Assembly: GCF_003053725.1 (NCBI RefSeq)
Contig: NZ_QAYC01000019.1
Coordinates: forward strand, 1 to 64,000
From: Rhodovulum kholense
GTDB lineage: Bacteria > Pseudomonadota > Alphaproteobacteria > Rhodobacterales > Rhodobacteraceae
Length of the DNA: 64,000 bases
Direction: 5' to 3'
In this document: piece by piece, positions 52,320 through 61,343 of the stretch
How the letters are laid out: each line of letters begins with the position of its first letter
How positions within the stretch are numbered: the first letter of the stretch is position 1
Program-made: the position numbers and the translations under genes
Notes under the pieces: generated by a model
Seen by the model: the letters and a program-made list of their open reading frames with translations, nothing else
What the model was told of the DNA's origin: nothing
The model's database searches: none

Positions 52320-53105
52320 CTAGGATGGGGCGCGGGCGCGGCGCTGCAGCCGCAGGACCCCGCGCCGCATCCTGCCGTGAAGAAAATCCGGAAGCGCCAG
52401 GCCGTTCAGCCTGCGCATGATGCGCAGATGGCGGGCATCGAGCGACTGATTGATGCCGCTTGCCCGCTTGAGATCCTGCTGAACCGCTAGGGGAATGCCG
52501 ACATGGTCCAGCAGCGCGCCGCCGCTGCCGAACGGATGAGAACGGTCATCCTCCAGCCGGAAGACCTTCACCCGCTCCGGTCCGATTGTCGCCGCGATCC
52601 GCGCCGCAACGGCATCGAGATCGGCACCGCCACCGATCTCGGCCAGGAACTCTTCGAAGCTGCCGGCATAGCGGTCCTGCTTGACCGACTGATTGTGGAC
52701 GCTCCTGAGCCAGGAGGATTCGTCGCGCGTATAAAGCAGGATCTCGACCGGATGGGGGGCGAAGGCCTCCACCATCATCTGCGAAACCTCATGCGCCCTG
52801 GGAAACAGCCGGGTCTCGCCGTCCTGACCGATATGAGGACCGAAGAAGGCTTCGTCGGTTATCAGCACAGGGCGGTCGGACCCGGCGACCCTTTGCGCCA
52901 GCCGGTCGAGTTCGGCGCGAACGGCCGATGCCTCGCCCCGCCCGGAATTGTAGGCCAGACAGGCCATGCGCAGATCGTAAGTGTCCAGTTCGATACGGTT
53001 TATGATCGTCAGATAACAGGAAAGACGCTCTGCATTGTCCCGAAGAACCCGCTGCAGATACGTCGATGCCGTTTTGTGAAAGCCGCAGTGAATATGGGTT
53101 TTCAT
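52320..53105 (-). CDS. Sulfotransferase-like protein
   Basis: A 261-residue protein. IHCGFHKTASTYLQRVLRDN is a 5'-phosphosulfate loop of the H-x-G-x-H-K-T-x-(S/T)-T type, and LLYTRDESSWLRSVHNQSVKQ is the 3'-phosphate-binding region. The middle, RPVLITDEAFFGPHI, is typical of bacterial sulfotransferases found in polysaccharide loci. The start ATG 53105 is at the family N-terminus; the open frame continues upstream without family sequence. It is the most divergent of the six sulfotransferase-like genes, so substrate differences are likely. Confidence 0.78.
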   Translation of the reverse strand: MKTHIHCGFHKTASTYLQRVLRDNAERLSCYLTIINRIELDTYDLRMACLAYNSGRGEASAVRAELDRLAQRVAGSDRPVLITDEAFFGPHIGQDGETRLFPRAHEVSQMMVEAFAPHPVEILLYTRDESSWLRSVHNQSVKQDRYAGSFEEFLAEIGGGADLDAVAARIAATIGPERVKVFRLEDDRSHPFGSGGALLDHVGIPLAVQQDLKRASGINQSLDARHLRIMRRLNGLALPDFLHGRMRRGVLRLQRRARAPS

Positions 53106-53218
53106 AGGTCTTATCTTACTATCGCAAGGTCCCCTGCCTATCATTTTCTCGTTCGGCTTGGAGCGCTCTGGGCGATCCGCTAGCCTTCGGCCAGCTGCGT
53201 TCGCCGAAGGGGGTTTCC

Positions 53219-54118
53219 GTGTCGTTTGCCAGTGCTCTCCGTCGCCGTGCCCGTCAGGGTTTCGGGACCGCCCTCTGGGCGCTTCGGGACCTGCCCGGAG
53301 CCCCCGCCTTCGAGGTTTTCGCCCGGCGGCTCGACCGGGTGAACCGCGCCCATGTGGCCGAGATCCGCAGCCGGGGCGGCGACCCGATGACGCCCAGGGC
53401 ACCCGGCACCATTCCGAAGATCGTCTGGATCTACTGGGCCCAGGGGCTAGATGAGGCGCCGCCGGTGGTGCAGCGTTGCATTGCCAGCTGGCGCGCCGCC
53501 AATCCGGGCTGGGATCTGCGGGTGCTTGATCGCGACGCCGCGGCCGCCCTCGTGGATCTTTCGGACCTGCCCGCGGCGCTGCCCAGGCGGCACGAGGCCG
53601 ATTTCCTGCGGCTCAGGCTGCTCGAACGCTTCGGGGGGGTCTGGGCGGATGCCACCGTCTTCTGTCACCGGCCGCTGGAGGCCTGGCTGCCGCTGCTGGC
53701 CGGATCCGGCTTCTTCGTGTTCCGCGATCCCGGTCCGGACCGCTGGCTGTCGACCTGGTTCATCGCCGCGGCGCCGGGACATCCGCTGATCACCGCCTGG
53801 GCGCAGCAATACGGTGACTATCTGATCGCCCGGCGGCGCCCGCCCGGGCCCTATTTCATGGTGATGTACGCCTTCCAGTTCGCGGTCTCCCGGTCTCCGG
53901 AGTTGATGCGGGAATGGCGCTGCTGTTCGGGGCTTTGGGCGGTGCCGAGCTTTCGTCTGATGGCGGCCCTCGAGGGACAGGCCGGGGCCGAGGAGGCCGC
54001 GACCGAAAGTTTGCGGCGCGGCCTGCCCGTCAGCAAGCTGAACTGGAAAAAGCCGTTCGATCCGGTTCGTTTCGACGCGATCCTCGGGGCGGCAGATGTC
54101 AAGCGGGACGCCGTCTGA
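53219..54118 (+). CDS. Capsular polysaccharide synthesis glycosyltransferase (GT32-like)
   Basis: A 299-residue protein. IPKIVWIYWAQGLDEAPPVV is the start of the Caps_synth/Gly_transf_sug fold. RHEADFLRLRLLERFGGVWADAT carries the R-x-D and DXD-type motif of OCH1-like GT32 enzymes (GG-x-W-A-D). DRWLSTWFIAAAPGHPLI follows as usual. The first 60 residues are basic and may bind the membrane. The start is GTG 53219 with GAAGGGGG upstream. It stands between minus-strand genes on both sides. Donor unknown; mannose and galactose are common in the family. Confidence 0.88.
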   Translation: MSFASALRRRARQGFGTALWALRDLPGAPAFEVFARRLDRVNRAHVAEIRSRGGDPMTPRAPGTIPKIVWIYWAQGLDEAPPVVQRCIASWRAANPGWDLRVLDRDAAAALVDLSDLPAALPRRHEADFLRLRLLERFGGVWADATVFCHRPLEAWLPLLAGSGFFVFRDPGPDRWLSTWFIAAAPGHPLITAWAQQYGDYLIARRRPPGPYFMVMYAFQFAVSRSPELMREWRCCSGLWAVPSFRLMAALEGQAGAEEAATESLRRGLPVSKLNWKKPFDPVRFDAILGAADVKRDAV

Positions 54119-54128
54119 CCGGAGCCCG

Positions 54129-55112
54129 TCACTTGTATTCGATCAGCCTGGTGCTGCGGCCGGTCAGCCGGTTGAGATGGAACTGCACCACGCCAAGCGC
54201 CTCGGGCAGCTTGGCAAGCGTCAGGAACAACGCGCGCCGCCAGCCGATGCCGCGCAGGCCCAGCCGCAGCACCTGCAGCGGCCAGACCAGCAGCAGCGCC
54301 AGACCCCAGGGGCCAAGCACCAGAGCCGCAAGCGCCGCCGCCAGCGGCACGCCCAGCCCCCAGATCAGCGCCCGGCGCCTCTGCGCGACATTGTGGCGTT
54401 CGGGGCGCGCGCCATGCAGATGAGCGCCCTCGGCATAGGCATGGCCCGCGCGGCGGGCGCGGGTCCACCACTGGCCGAACCGGGTCATCGCGGCGTCATG
54501 CCAGGTCATTTCGGCGTCGAGCCGCCAGATCTCCCAACCCGCCTGGCGCAGCCGCACGCACAGCTCGGGCTCTTCGCCCGCGATCAGGGCGGGGTTGTAG
54601 AACCCGACCGCCACCAGCGCCTCGAGCCGCATCATCGCATCGCCGCCGCAGGCCCGCGCCCGGCCGACCGGCGTGTCCCATTCGGCATCGATCAGCCCGT
54701 TCCAGAGCGTGGCCTCGGGAAACCGCTCGCGCCGGCGGCCGCAGGCCACGGCGGCGGCGGGGGTCGCGTCGAGAAAGGCCCGCGCGGTCTCGATCCAGCC
54801 CTCGCGCAGCTCGCAATCGCCGTCGACCAGCTGGACATGACGGGGCAGGGGGCCGGTTCCGGTCAGCCGGGCCAGACCGGCATTGCGCGCCCGGGCGGCG
54901 GTGAAGGGCTGGCTGCGGTCAAGCTCGACCACCTCGGCGCCGCGCTGGCGGGCGGCCTCGAGGCTGCCATCGGTCGAGCCGGAATCGACATAGACGATCC
55001 GCGCCACCCGCCCGGCCAGCGAGTCGAGACAGCGGATCAGCCGTGCGCCCTCGTTGCGGCCGATGACGACCGCGGCCAGGTCTGTCGGGGCGGTCTGGTC
55101 CGGCGGGGTCAT
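54129..55112 (-). CDS. Family 2 glycosyltransferase with C-terminal membrane region
   Basis: A 327-residue enzyme. The GT-A domain has AAVVIGRNEGARLIRCLDSL, VYVDSGSTDGSLEAA and QLVDGDCELREGW (DXD-like metal site). RACGGDAMMRLEAL and GEEPELCVRLRQAGWE are acceptor-side motifs typical of ExoA/WcaA-like enzymes, and two or three membrane helices follow (about 245-305). It starts (ATG 55112) inside the stop of the sulfotransferase at 55109 by 4 bases, part of a tightly packed minus-strand operon from 59243 to 54129. Confidence 0.88.
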   Translation of the reverse strand: MTPPDQTAPTDLAAVVIGRNEGARLIRCLDSLAGRVARIVYVDSGSTDGSLEAARQRGAEVVELDRSQPFTAARARNAGLARLTGTGPLPRHVQLVDGDCELREGWIETARAFLDATPAAAVACGRRRERFPEATLWNGLIDAEWDTPVGRARACGGDAMMRLEALVAVGFYNPALIAGEEPELCVRLRQAGWEIWRLDAEMTWHDAAMTRFGQWWTRARRAGHAYAEGAHLHGARPERHNVAQRRRALIWGLGVPLAAALAALVLGPWGLALLLVWPLQVLRLGLRGIGWRRALFLTLAKLPEALGVVQFHLNRLTGRSTRLIEYK

Positions 55113-55954
55113 GGCGCGAGGAACGGATAGCAGAGCCCGAGCGCCGGATCGTCGGGGAAGACCCGGGCCAGTGCGTCGCGGTCGGCGGCGAAGATGGGGA
55201 TCAGCCGGGCGCGGGCGGCCTCGGACAGTTCGGGGCGGCGGGTGATGCTGCGCGCGCGCCGCACCCGTTCGCGCAGCGCCTTCGGCACCAGCGCATGGCG
55301 CAGGGCCCTGGCCAGCGGGTTGTCGACCAGCACGCGCTGGAAGGGCAACTTGCGGAACCGTTCGGCCGAGACGTTGCGCGCGCCCAGACCGGTCTGCCAG
55401 ACGGGGGGCGTTTCCAGCCCGATAAAGGCACTGATCCGGCCCAATTCGCCCTCCGGATCGGCCTTCAGCCCCTCGAGGCTGGTCAACAGGATCCGGTCGG
55501 GTCCGAAGGTGTCGGCGAAGGGCGCGATCTGCATGCCATAGCGCCCGTACTCGGTCAGGGTCGGGTGCCGGTCCAGCGCGGTTTCCAGATCGCTGCGGAT
55601 CTCGCCGGTGGTCCATTCATGGATGTAATGCGAGACCGCCCGGTCCAGCGGGTTGCGGATCATGTAGATCAGCTTCGGCGCCGGGCCCGCCGCGGCCAGT
55701 CGGCGCACGGTGTCGGGATAGGTCGGCAGCTTGGTGTAATGGGTGCTGGCCTCGCCCTTCAGGGCCCCCGGCGGCGCGGCGGCGAAAAGCCCGGCATACC
55801 AGTCCGGGCCGCGGGCATGGATCTCGTCGTCCGAGAAGAAGTTCGGCTCTTTCGGATCGGTCAGGAACAGCCCCGGCTGGGCCGCAAGCTGCGCCGCCAG
55901 CGTGGTGGTGCCGCTTTTCATGGCGCCGATGATGATGAAATCGGGATGGGTCAT
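55109..55954 (-). CDS. Sulfotransferase family protein (heparan-sulfate type)
   Basis: A 281-residue protein. HPDFIIIGAMKSGTTTLAAQL is the 5'-phosphosulfate loop, KEPNFFSDDEIHARGPDWYAGLF follows, and LIYMIRNPLDRAVSHYIH is the 3'-phosphate-binding motif. It is a close paralogue of the gene at 39897 and related to that at 37567. Start and stop both overlap the neighbouring glycosyltransferase genes by 4 bases, so sulfation is translationally tied to building of the repeat unit. No PAPS synthesis gene lies in the window. Confidence 0.92.
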   Translation of the reverse strand: MTHPDFIIIGAMKSGTTTLAAQLAAQPGLFLTDPKEPNFFSDDEIHARGPDWYAGLFAAAPPGALKGEASTHYTKLPTYPDTVRRLAAAGPAPKLIYMIRNPLDRAVSHYIHEWTTGEIRSDLETALDRHPTLTEYGRYGMQIAPFADTFGPDRILLTSLEGLKADPEGELGRISAFIGLETPPVWQTGLGARNVSAERFRKLPFQRVLVDNPLARALRHALVPKALRERVRRARSITRRPELSEAARARLIPIFAADRDALARVFPDDPALGLCYPFLAP

Positions 55955-56916
55955 GTCTCGTGCGGGGCCAGTCGGGGGCCGAGCGGGTCGGCGGCGTTGA
56001 TCCAGAGGTCGCGGGCCTCGCCCTCGAGCGGAGGCTGCCCCCCGGGGCGGCGGGCGAGGCGGCGCAGCAGCGCAAGCCCGCGTCCGGCATGCCACATCAG
56101 GTTCGCGGCCCAGAGACCTGCCAGCCCATGCGCCTGATACAGGAAGCGCGTGCGCGAGGCGTAGTAATAGGGCGGCAACCGCTTGCGGGCATTCCGGAGC
56201 GTCTTGACCGGCCCGGACCCGCCGCGGAAATGCACCGCGACCGCCTCGGGCACCCGGGCGATGCGCCAGCCCGCACGGCGCGCACGCAGGCAGTATTCGG
56301 CGTCCTCGTAATAGAGGAAATAGCCCTCGTCCATCGGCCCGAGCGCGGCCGTCATCTCGCCTCTCAGCAGGATGCAGGCGAAGCTTGCCCATTCGATTTG
56401 GGCCGGAACAGGCTCTGTTCCGAGCGAGACCTCGAAGCGGCGCAGCGCCCGGGTGACAAGCCCGGTATTGGCGCCGCGGATCAGTTCGCTCAGCGGCGAA
56501 TGGAACCGGAAACAGCTGTCCTGGGTCTCGCCGCTGTCGCGCAGGATGCGCGGCGCGAAGAGCCCGGCTTCCGGTTGGGCTTCGGCGGCGGCCAGGATGG
56601 TGCGGCAAAACCCCGGCCGCAGCACCGCGTCGGAATTGAGCAGCAGGTAGAACCGGGCGGGCTTCGCCGCCATGCCCTGATTGTGCCCGCCCGAAAAGCC
56701 GGTATTCGCGGCCGAGCGGACCAGCGTCACCGGCACGCCGGGATGGGCGTCGAGCCAGTCCTGAAGCACGGTTTCGGATCCGTCGCCCGAGGCGTTGTCG
56801 ACGATCACGACATGGCCGTCGATCCCGTCGAGATCCTCCAGCACCGACGCGAGGCAGGTCAGGGTCATGTCCGCGGTGCGGTAATTGATGATCGAGACGA
56901 CAAGGCGGTGGGTCAT
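55951..56916 (-). CDS. Family 2 glycosyltransferase (rhamnosyltransferase-like)
   Basis: A 321-residue enzyme. VVSIINYRTADMTLTCLASV, VIVDNASGDGS, ANTGFSGGHNQGM and LLLNSDAVLRPG (the DXD-like NSDA) are the hallmark of WcaA/RfbF-type family 2 rhamnosyltransferases. EWASFACILLRGEM and YYEDAEYCLRARRAGW follow. Rhamnose as donor would fit rfbCBDA (inference only). The stop overlaps the sulfotransferase start, and its own start overlaps the polymerase gene stop by 4 bases. Confidence 0.9.
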   Translation of the reverse strand: MTHRLVVSIINYRTADMTLTCLASVLEDLDGIDGHVVIVDNASGDGSETVLQDWLDAHPGVPVTLVRSAANTGFSGGHNQGMAAKPARFYLLLNSDAVLRPGFCRTILAAAEAQPEAGLFAPRILRDSGETQDSCFRFHSPLSELIRGANTGLVTRALRRFEVSLGTEPVPAQIEWASFACILLRGEMTAALGPMDEGYFLYYEDAEYCLRARRAGWRIARVPEAVAVHFRGGSGPVKTLRNARKRLPPYYYASRTRFLYQAHGLAGLWAANLMWHAGRGLALLRRLARRPGGQPPLEGEARDLWINAADPLGPRLAPHET

Positions 56917-58463
56917 CCGCGGCGGCTCCGGCTGTGCAGGGTGGTCTGTCGGGTATAGGGCGTGGTGCGCATCGCGGGCTGCGGCGGGCTGTCGCCGGGG
57001 ATGTCGCTGTCTTCGCCGGACGATGTGCGGCCCCGTCCCCGGGGTTTCTGCCCCTTGGCCGGAGGATCTGCGACGGTTTCCGCGGTGGCCCGAGCCAAAG
57101 CCGCGGCCGGTTCCAGCCGTCCGGCCAGGGCTCCGGCGATCAGCCAGGTGATCGGGGTCAGGCTCGAATTGGGGATCATGTCGCTCAGATTGGCGACCAA
57201 GACCAGCGCCAGCACCGCTGTGCTGGCCTCCACCTGGCGCGGCCGCCGCGCGAGAAGTAGGATCGGCACCGTCAGCAGGCCGAATTTTCCCATATAGCCG
57301 ATCAGTCCGGATTCGCCGATCACGACCACCCAGACCCCGTCGGTCACGCTGAGATCGCGCCCGGTCTCGGGATCGAAGACGCGGTTCCGGGCGAAGGAAC
57401 TCCAGCCCAGAACAGGACGCTGCATCGCCTTTTCAAGCAGGATGTCCTCGTTCACGAGCCGGTATTTCAGGGAGCCCGCCCGGTCTTCGCCGCTGAATTT
57501 CTCGAAGAGTCCCACCACCTGGTCGGTGGGGATCAGATCGGCGCTGCGCAACAGCGGATAGAACAGCACGGTCCCGGCCAGCGCCGCCGCGATCACGATC
57601 TGCAGCCGGGTGCTGAGAAACAGCGCCACAGGCACCAGAAGCAGCCCGATCGCCAGGGCGCCCAGGTTCTTGGACAGGACCAGCGTGCCGAACAGCCAGG
57701 CCCCGGCCAGCAGACAGACGCTCCGCCGGCGCCGGTCGATCCGCGACAGCCCGCAGGCGACCAGCGTGGCCATGGTCAGGAAGATCCCGAGCCGCAGCCC
57801 GTGTTCGAGAAAGACCATCGGGCGGTAGCCGTTCCCGCGCAGGTGCTGGATCCAGGCGGATGGCCGGAAACCGTAGACCATCATGTTGAGTTGCGGCGAC
57901 ATCCGCACCTCGAAAAGGGCCAGTCCGGCATAGACCGAGGCGAACAGGCACAGCCCCCAGAGCAGCACGCGCCGCCCGGCCTCGTCCGCCAGCATCCGCC
58001 GCCCCAGCAGGAAGGGCAGCAGTGCCACCGCCATGGCCAGCACCATGGAGCCGGCATCGTAGGGGCCAAGCCCGCGCCGCACCGTCGGGCCGTAGACCAG
58101 CGTGTCGTTGTTGACCAGGGCGCTCAGTCCGACCGACAGAACAGCGACGATGAAGAGCGCGCGCATCAGCGGATGGCCCGGGGTCCATCCCGGCAGGATC
58201 AGTCCTGTGCCTTGCGCGGCCGTTGACCAGGGGCGGGCTGCCACCCGGGCGGCGACAATGGCCGTCATGACCGCCGCGACGATGACGGGAAGGGAATGCT
58301 TGTTGAGCGTGGGCAGAAGCGGCAGGTCGAAGCTGGCTTTCACCGGGAGGAACAGATAGGCCCCCAGCAGGCAGCAGACCAGGGCCTGGGCCGGCCGCAG
58401 GGCCCGGAACAGGATCACCGTGACGACGATCCAGCTCCAGAGCGCGAGCATCGGCGGCACCAT
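56913..58463 (-). CDS. Wzy-like polysaccharide polymerase / O-antigen ligase family
   Basis: A 516-residue protein with about twelve membrane helices and a long, soluble, proline- and arginine-rich C-terminal tail (about 60 residues). The large loop after the middle helices contains RLVNEDILLEKAMQRPVLGWSSF, the loop pattern of the Wzy_C/O-antigen ligase family, and VWVVVIGESGLIGYMGKFGL follows. It would polymerise repeat units on the outer face of the inner membrane. It overlaps the next gene by 4 bases and lies 3 bases after the GT26 gene. Polymerase is favoured over ligase because no lipid A-core gene is near. Confidence 0.85.
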   Translation of the reverse strand: MVPPMLALWSWIVVTVILFRALRPAQALVCCLLGAYLFLPVKASFDLPLLPTLNKHSLPVIVAAVMTAIVAARVAARPWSTAAQGTGLILPGWTPGHPLMRALFIVAVLSVGLSALVNNDTLVYGPTVRRGLGPYDAGSMVLAMAVALLPFLLGRRMLADEAGRRVLLWGLCLFASVYAGLALFEVRMSPQLNMMVYGFRPSAWIQHLRGNGYRPMVFLEHGLRLGIFLTMATLVACGLSRIDRRRRSVCLLAGAWLFGTLVLSKNLGALAIGLLLVPVALFLSTRLQIVIAAALAGTVLFYPLLRSADLIPTDQVVGLFEKFSGEDRAGSLKYRLVNEDILLEKAMQRPVLGWSSFARNRVFDPETGRDLSVTDGVWVVVIGESGLIGYMGKFGLLTVPILLLARRPRQVEASTAVLALVLVANLSDMIPNSSLTPITWLIAGALAGRLEPAAALARATAETVADPPAKGQKPRGRGRTSSGEDSDIPGDSPPQPAMRTTPYTRQTTLHSRSRRG

Positions 58464-58466
58464 TGC

Positions 58467-59243
58467 TCAGCCTCCCCGCGTCAGCCGCCGACACAGCGCC
58501 CGGCGGGTCAGACCGGGCAGGACGATCAGGCAGTCCAGATAGCGCCGGCCAAGCCGGGCCGGATCGGACAGCATCCGCCAGAGCCATTCCGCCGCGATCC
58601 GGCGCACCCAGCGGGGCGCGCGGCGCTGGTGGCCCGCCACGAAATCGAGGCTCGCCCCGATCGACAGGAACCCGGTGCCGGGCAGGCGGGGGGCGGCGCG
58701 GGCCGCAAAGCGTTCCTGCTTGGGCGCGCCGAGCGCCACCAGGCAGATCCGCGCGCCAGACCGGCCGAGATCCTCGATCATCGCGTCGGCCGCCGCGCCC
58801 TCGGGGTCGAACCCCATCGGCGGGGCCAGGGTCGCGACCACCCGCAGCCCCGGATAGTCGGCCTCGACCACCTCCTTGGCCCGGTCCAGCGTCTCGGCGG
58901 TCGAGCCGAGAAACGCGACCGGCAGCCCCAGCCGCGCGGCCAGTGCGAAGACCGGGCCGATCAGGTCGGAGCCGGGCACCAGCTCGACCTGCTGTCCGGC
59001 CAGACGCGACAGCCAGACGATCGGGTTGCCGTCGGCGGTGACATGGCTCTGGGCCAGATAGGCGGCGCGGAAGGCCGGATCGCGCGACAGCTTGACCACG
59101 TGGTCGAGATTGAGCGTGGCGACGGAAAACCCCTCGCCCCGGACCAGCCGGGCCTCGAGATCGGCCAGCAGCCCGGCCATCGAGGCCACCGTGACGGTGA
59201 CCGCGCGATCGGTGCCGCCGCCGGTCGGGCTCCAGCCCATCAT
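58467..59243 (-). CDS. WecG/TagA/CpsF-family glycosyltransferase (GT26)
   Basis: A 258-residue protein. Family motifs in order: VATLNLDHVVKLSRDPAFRAAY, TADGNPIVWLSRLAG, VPGSDLIGP, FLGSTAETLDRA, LVALGAPKQE, SIGASLDFVAG and RAPRWVRR. Enzymes of this family add the second sugar (ManNAcA, ManNAc or glucosyl) to the lipid-linked first sugar, so this one probably acts directly after the ExoY-like enzyme. It is the first gene of the minus-strand operon GT26, polymerase, GT2, sulfotransferase, GT2 (59243-54129). Confidence 0.93.
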   Translation of the reverse strand: MMGWSPTGGGTDRAVTVTVASMAGLLADLEARLVRGEGFSVATLNLDHVVKLSRDPAFRAAYLAQSHVTADGNPIVWLSRLAGQQVELVPGSDLIGPVFALAARLGLPVAFLGSTAETLDRAKEVVEADYPGLRVVATLAPPMGFDPEGAAADAMIEDLGRSGARICLVALGAPKQERFAARAAPRLPGTGFLSIGASLDFVAGHQRRAPRWVRRIAAEWLWRMLSDPARLGRRYLDCLIVLPGLTRRALCRRLTRGG

Positions 59244-59702
59244 CGCCGCAGCCCCTGCATCGAACCCCGGACGCCTGTGTCTTGCCGCTGCATGTCCACC
59301 GCTACCATCACGCGCCCGCGGGGGGCTTTTCTTCCGGGTTGCGCCACCCGGAGACGTCTCGGGACGGGACCGGAAACACGGTCTTCGGCATACGAAAAAC
59401 GGCCGCGGATGGCGAGTGCGAATCTGCTTTAGATCAGGTCCGTTACAATTCCGGTAAGGGGTGCCGCCCCCTGTGCATTCTGTATCTGGGGAAACGGTAG
59501 ATGCGTTCTGGTGCGATCGTCCTCAATTCCGCAAAGCGTCATCAAGGCGTCTTCCCCGACCGGACCGGAGGGCCGCCGCCGTAGTTTCGCCTTACGTTTC
59601 CGTGACCGCCGCCGGGCGGTTCGCAGTTCAATTCGAGGGGGCCTTCGGGTATAACCTGCCCGAGTTTGAGCAGGGTTCGAGTTTGAGCAAGGATTGATCC
59701 GG
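59244..59702. promoter_or_regulatory. Divergent control region between GT26 operon and exosortase D
   Basis: About 460 bases without a convincing gene. It must hold promoters for both directions. Near the exosortase start, CGAGTTTGAGCA occurs twice in tandem (59661-59672 and 59678-59689, 17-base period); the second copy runs into the ribosome site AGCAAGGA. I could not identify -35 and -10 boxes with confidence. A 78-codon frame at 59461-59697 has no family features and I do not call it. Confidence 0.5.
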
Positions 59703-61307
59703 ATGTCGATTTCCAACGAGGCTCTGTCCTCTCGCCGACAGAGCCGCGCGTTTTCCGGATTGGGCCTGTTCTGGCTGGCGGTGGCCGTTCTGGGGGCGGG
59801 GCTGTTCTTCCGGCCCGGGCTCGATGCGCTGCTTGTGGCCTGGCAGAAGCCCGAATACAGCCACGGTCCGCTGATCCCGGTCCTGTCAGGGCTGCTGTTC
59901 CTGCGCCAGCTGAAAACCGTGCCCGAACGCCCGGGCGAGATCCCGCATCGCTGGCCGGGGGTTCTGGTGGTCCTGCTGGCGCTGATGCTGGGCGCGGTCG
60001 GGCGGATCTCGAATATCGACGACATCGTCGCCTATGCGCTGATCGTCTGGGTCGGCGGGCTGCTGCTGATCAGCTTCGGCTGGTCGACGGGCAAGCATTT
60101 CTGGCCGCCGGTGCTGCATCTGGTCTACATGCTGCCGCTGCCCGACACGCTGTATTACAAGGCCACCACCTGGCTGCAGTTCATTTCCTCCGAGCTCGGG
60201 GTCTGGTTCCTCGGTCTGCTGGCGGTGCCGGTCTATCTCGAGGGCAACATCATCGACCTCGGGGTCTACAAGCTGCATGTGGCCGAGGCCTGTTCGGGGC
60301 TGCGCTATCTCTTTCCGATCCTGTCCTTCAGCTACATCTTCGCGGTGCTCTATCGCGGGCCGGTCTGGCACAAGGCGGTGCTGCTGCTCTCGGCGGCGCC
60401 GATCACGGTGCTGATGAACGCGGTCAGGATCGCGATCGCGGGCTGGATGGTCGACCATTTCGGCGTCGAGTGGGTCGAGGGCTTCACCCATTTCTTCGAG
60501 GGCTGGGTGATCTTCATCATCTGTGTGGCGATCCTGTTCGCCCTGGCCCGGATCATGCTGTTCCTGCATCCCGCGAAGATGAGCCTGACCGAGGCGCTCG
60601 ATCTCGACACCGAGGGGCTGGTGCCGCAATTCCTGCGGCTGCGCCTGGTGCAGCCGTCCCTGGCGCTGATCGCGGCCGCGGGGCTGATGCTGGCCGGGGT
60701 CGGGGCGCTGCAGATGCTGCCCGATCGCGGCGCCGTCGCGGTCGCGCGCGACAGCTTCGTCACCTTCCCGCGCCGGTTCGGCGACTGGCAGCAGGACGGC
60801 CCGCCCACGGTGCTGGCCCCCGACATCGCCCGGGCGCTGCAGGCCGATGACTATCACTCGATCACCCTGGTCAACCCCGACAGCCCCGCCTATGTGGGCG
60901 TCTTCCTGGCCTGGTATGCCGACCAGAGCCATGGCGGGGTGCATCCGCCCGAGGTCTGCCTGCCCGCGGGCGGCTGGGAGATTGCCTGGCTCGAACGCAC
61001 CGACGTCGCCTCCGAACTGGACAGCGCCCAGCCCTTCCACCTGAACAAGGCGATCATCCAGAAGGGCGAGGTCCGGATGATGGTCTATTACTGGTTCGAC
61101 CAGAAGGGCCGGAAGGTGGCCTGGGACTTCGCCGCCAAGCTCTGGCTGATCGTCGACGGGTTGCGGACCGGGCGGACCGACGGGGCGCTGGTGCGCCTGA
61201 CCACGCCGATCCTGCCCGAGGAAAGCGACGCCGACGCGGCGGCGCGGCTCGACGGCATCCTGAAGGACATGGCCCCGCAGCTGCCCAGGTTCATCCCGGA
61301 AGATTGA
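59703..61307 (+). CDS. xrtD: Exosortase D (VPLPA-CTERM-specific) with EpsI domain
   Basis: A 534-residue integral membrane transpeptidase. The exosortase domain (about 20-300) has Cys197 in VAEACSGLRYL, Arg242 in LMNAVRIAIAGW and His263 in FTHFFEGW. Residues about 320-534 are a periplasmic EpsI/DUF3485 domain (RFGDWQ, ADQSHGGVHPPEVCLPAGGWEI). The combination is typical of exosortase D, which processes VPLPA-CTERM proteins; a fitting substrate lies at 1309-1980. ATG 59703 follows AGCAAGGA; TTG 59694 is an alternative. It is followed by a GT4 gene 36 bases later, probably in the same operon. Confidence 0.94.
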   Translation: MSISNEALSSRRQSRAFSGLGLFWLAVAVLGAGLFFRPGLDALLVAWQKPEYSHGPLIPVLSGLLFLRQLKTVPERPGEIPHRWPGVLVVLLALMLGAVGRISNIDDIVAYALIVWVGGLLLISFGWSTGKHFWPPVLHLVYMLPLPDTLYYKATTWLQFISSELGVWFLGLLAVPVYLEGNIIDLGVYKLHVAEACSGLRYLFPILSFSYIFAVLYRGPVWHKAVLLLSAAPITVLMNAVRIAIAGWMVDHFGVEWVEGFTHFFEGWVIFIICVAILFALARIMLFLHPAKMSLTEALDLDTEGLVPQFLRLRLVQPSLALIAAAGLMLAGVGALQMLPDRGAVAVARDSFVTFPRRFGDWQQDGPPTVLAPDIARALQADDYHSITLVNPDSPAYVGVFLAWYADQSHGGVHPPEVCLPAGGWEIAWLERTDVASELDSAQPFHLNKAIIQKGEVRMMVYYWFDQKGRKVAWDFAAKLWLIVDGLRTGRTDGALVRLTTPILPEESDADAAARLDGILKDMAPQLPRFIPED

Positions 61308-61343
61308 GGCTTTCATGACTTTCGGACCGGACCGGATCTCGTC

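Noticed and set aside
59461-59697. A 78-codon plus-strand frame before xrtD
   Set aside because: No ribosome site, no known motif, low-complexity composition, and it covers the likely promoter and direct repeats.
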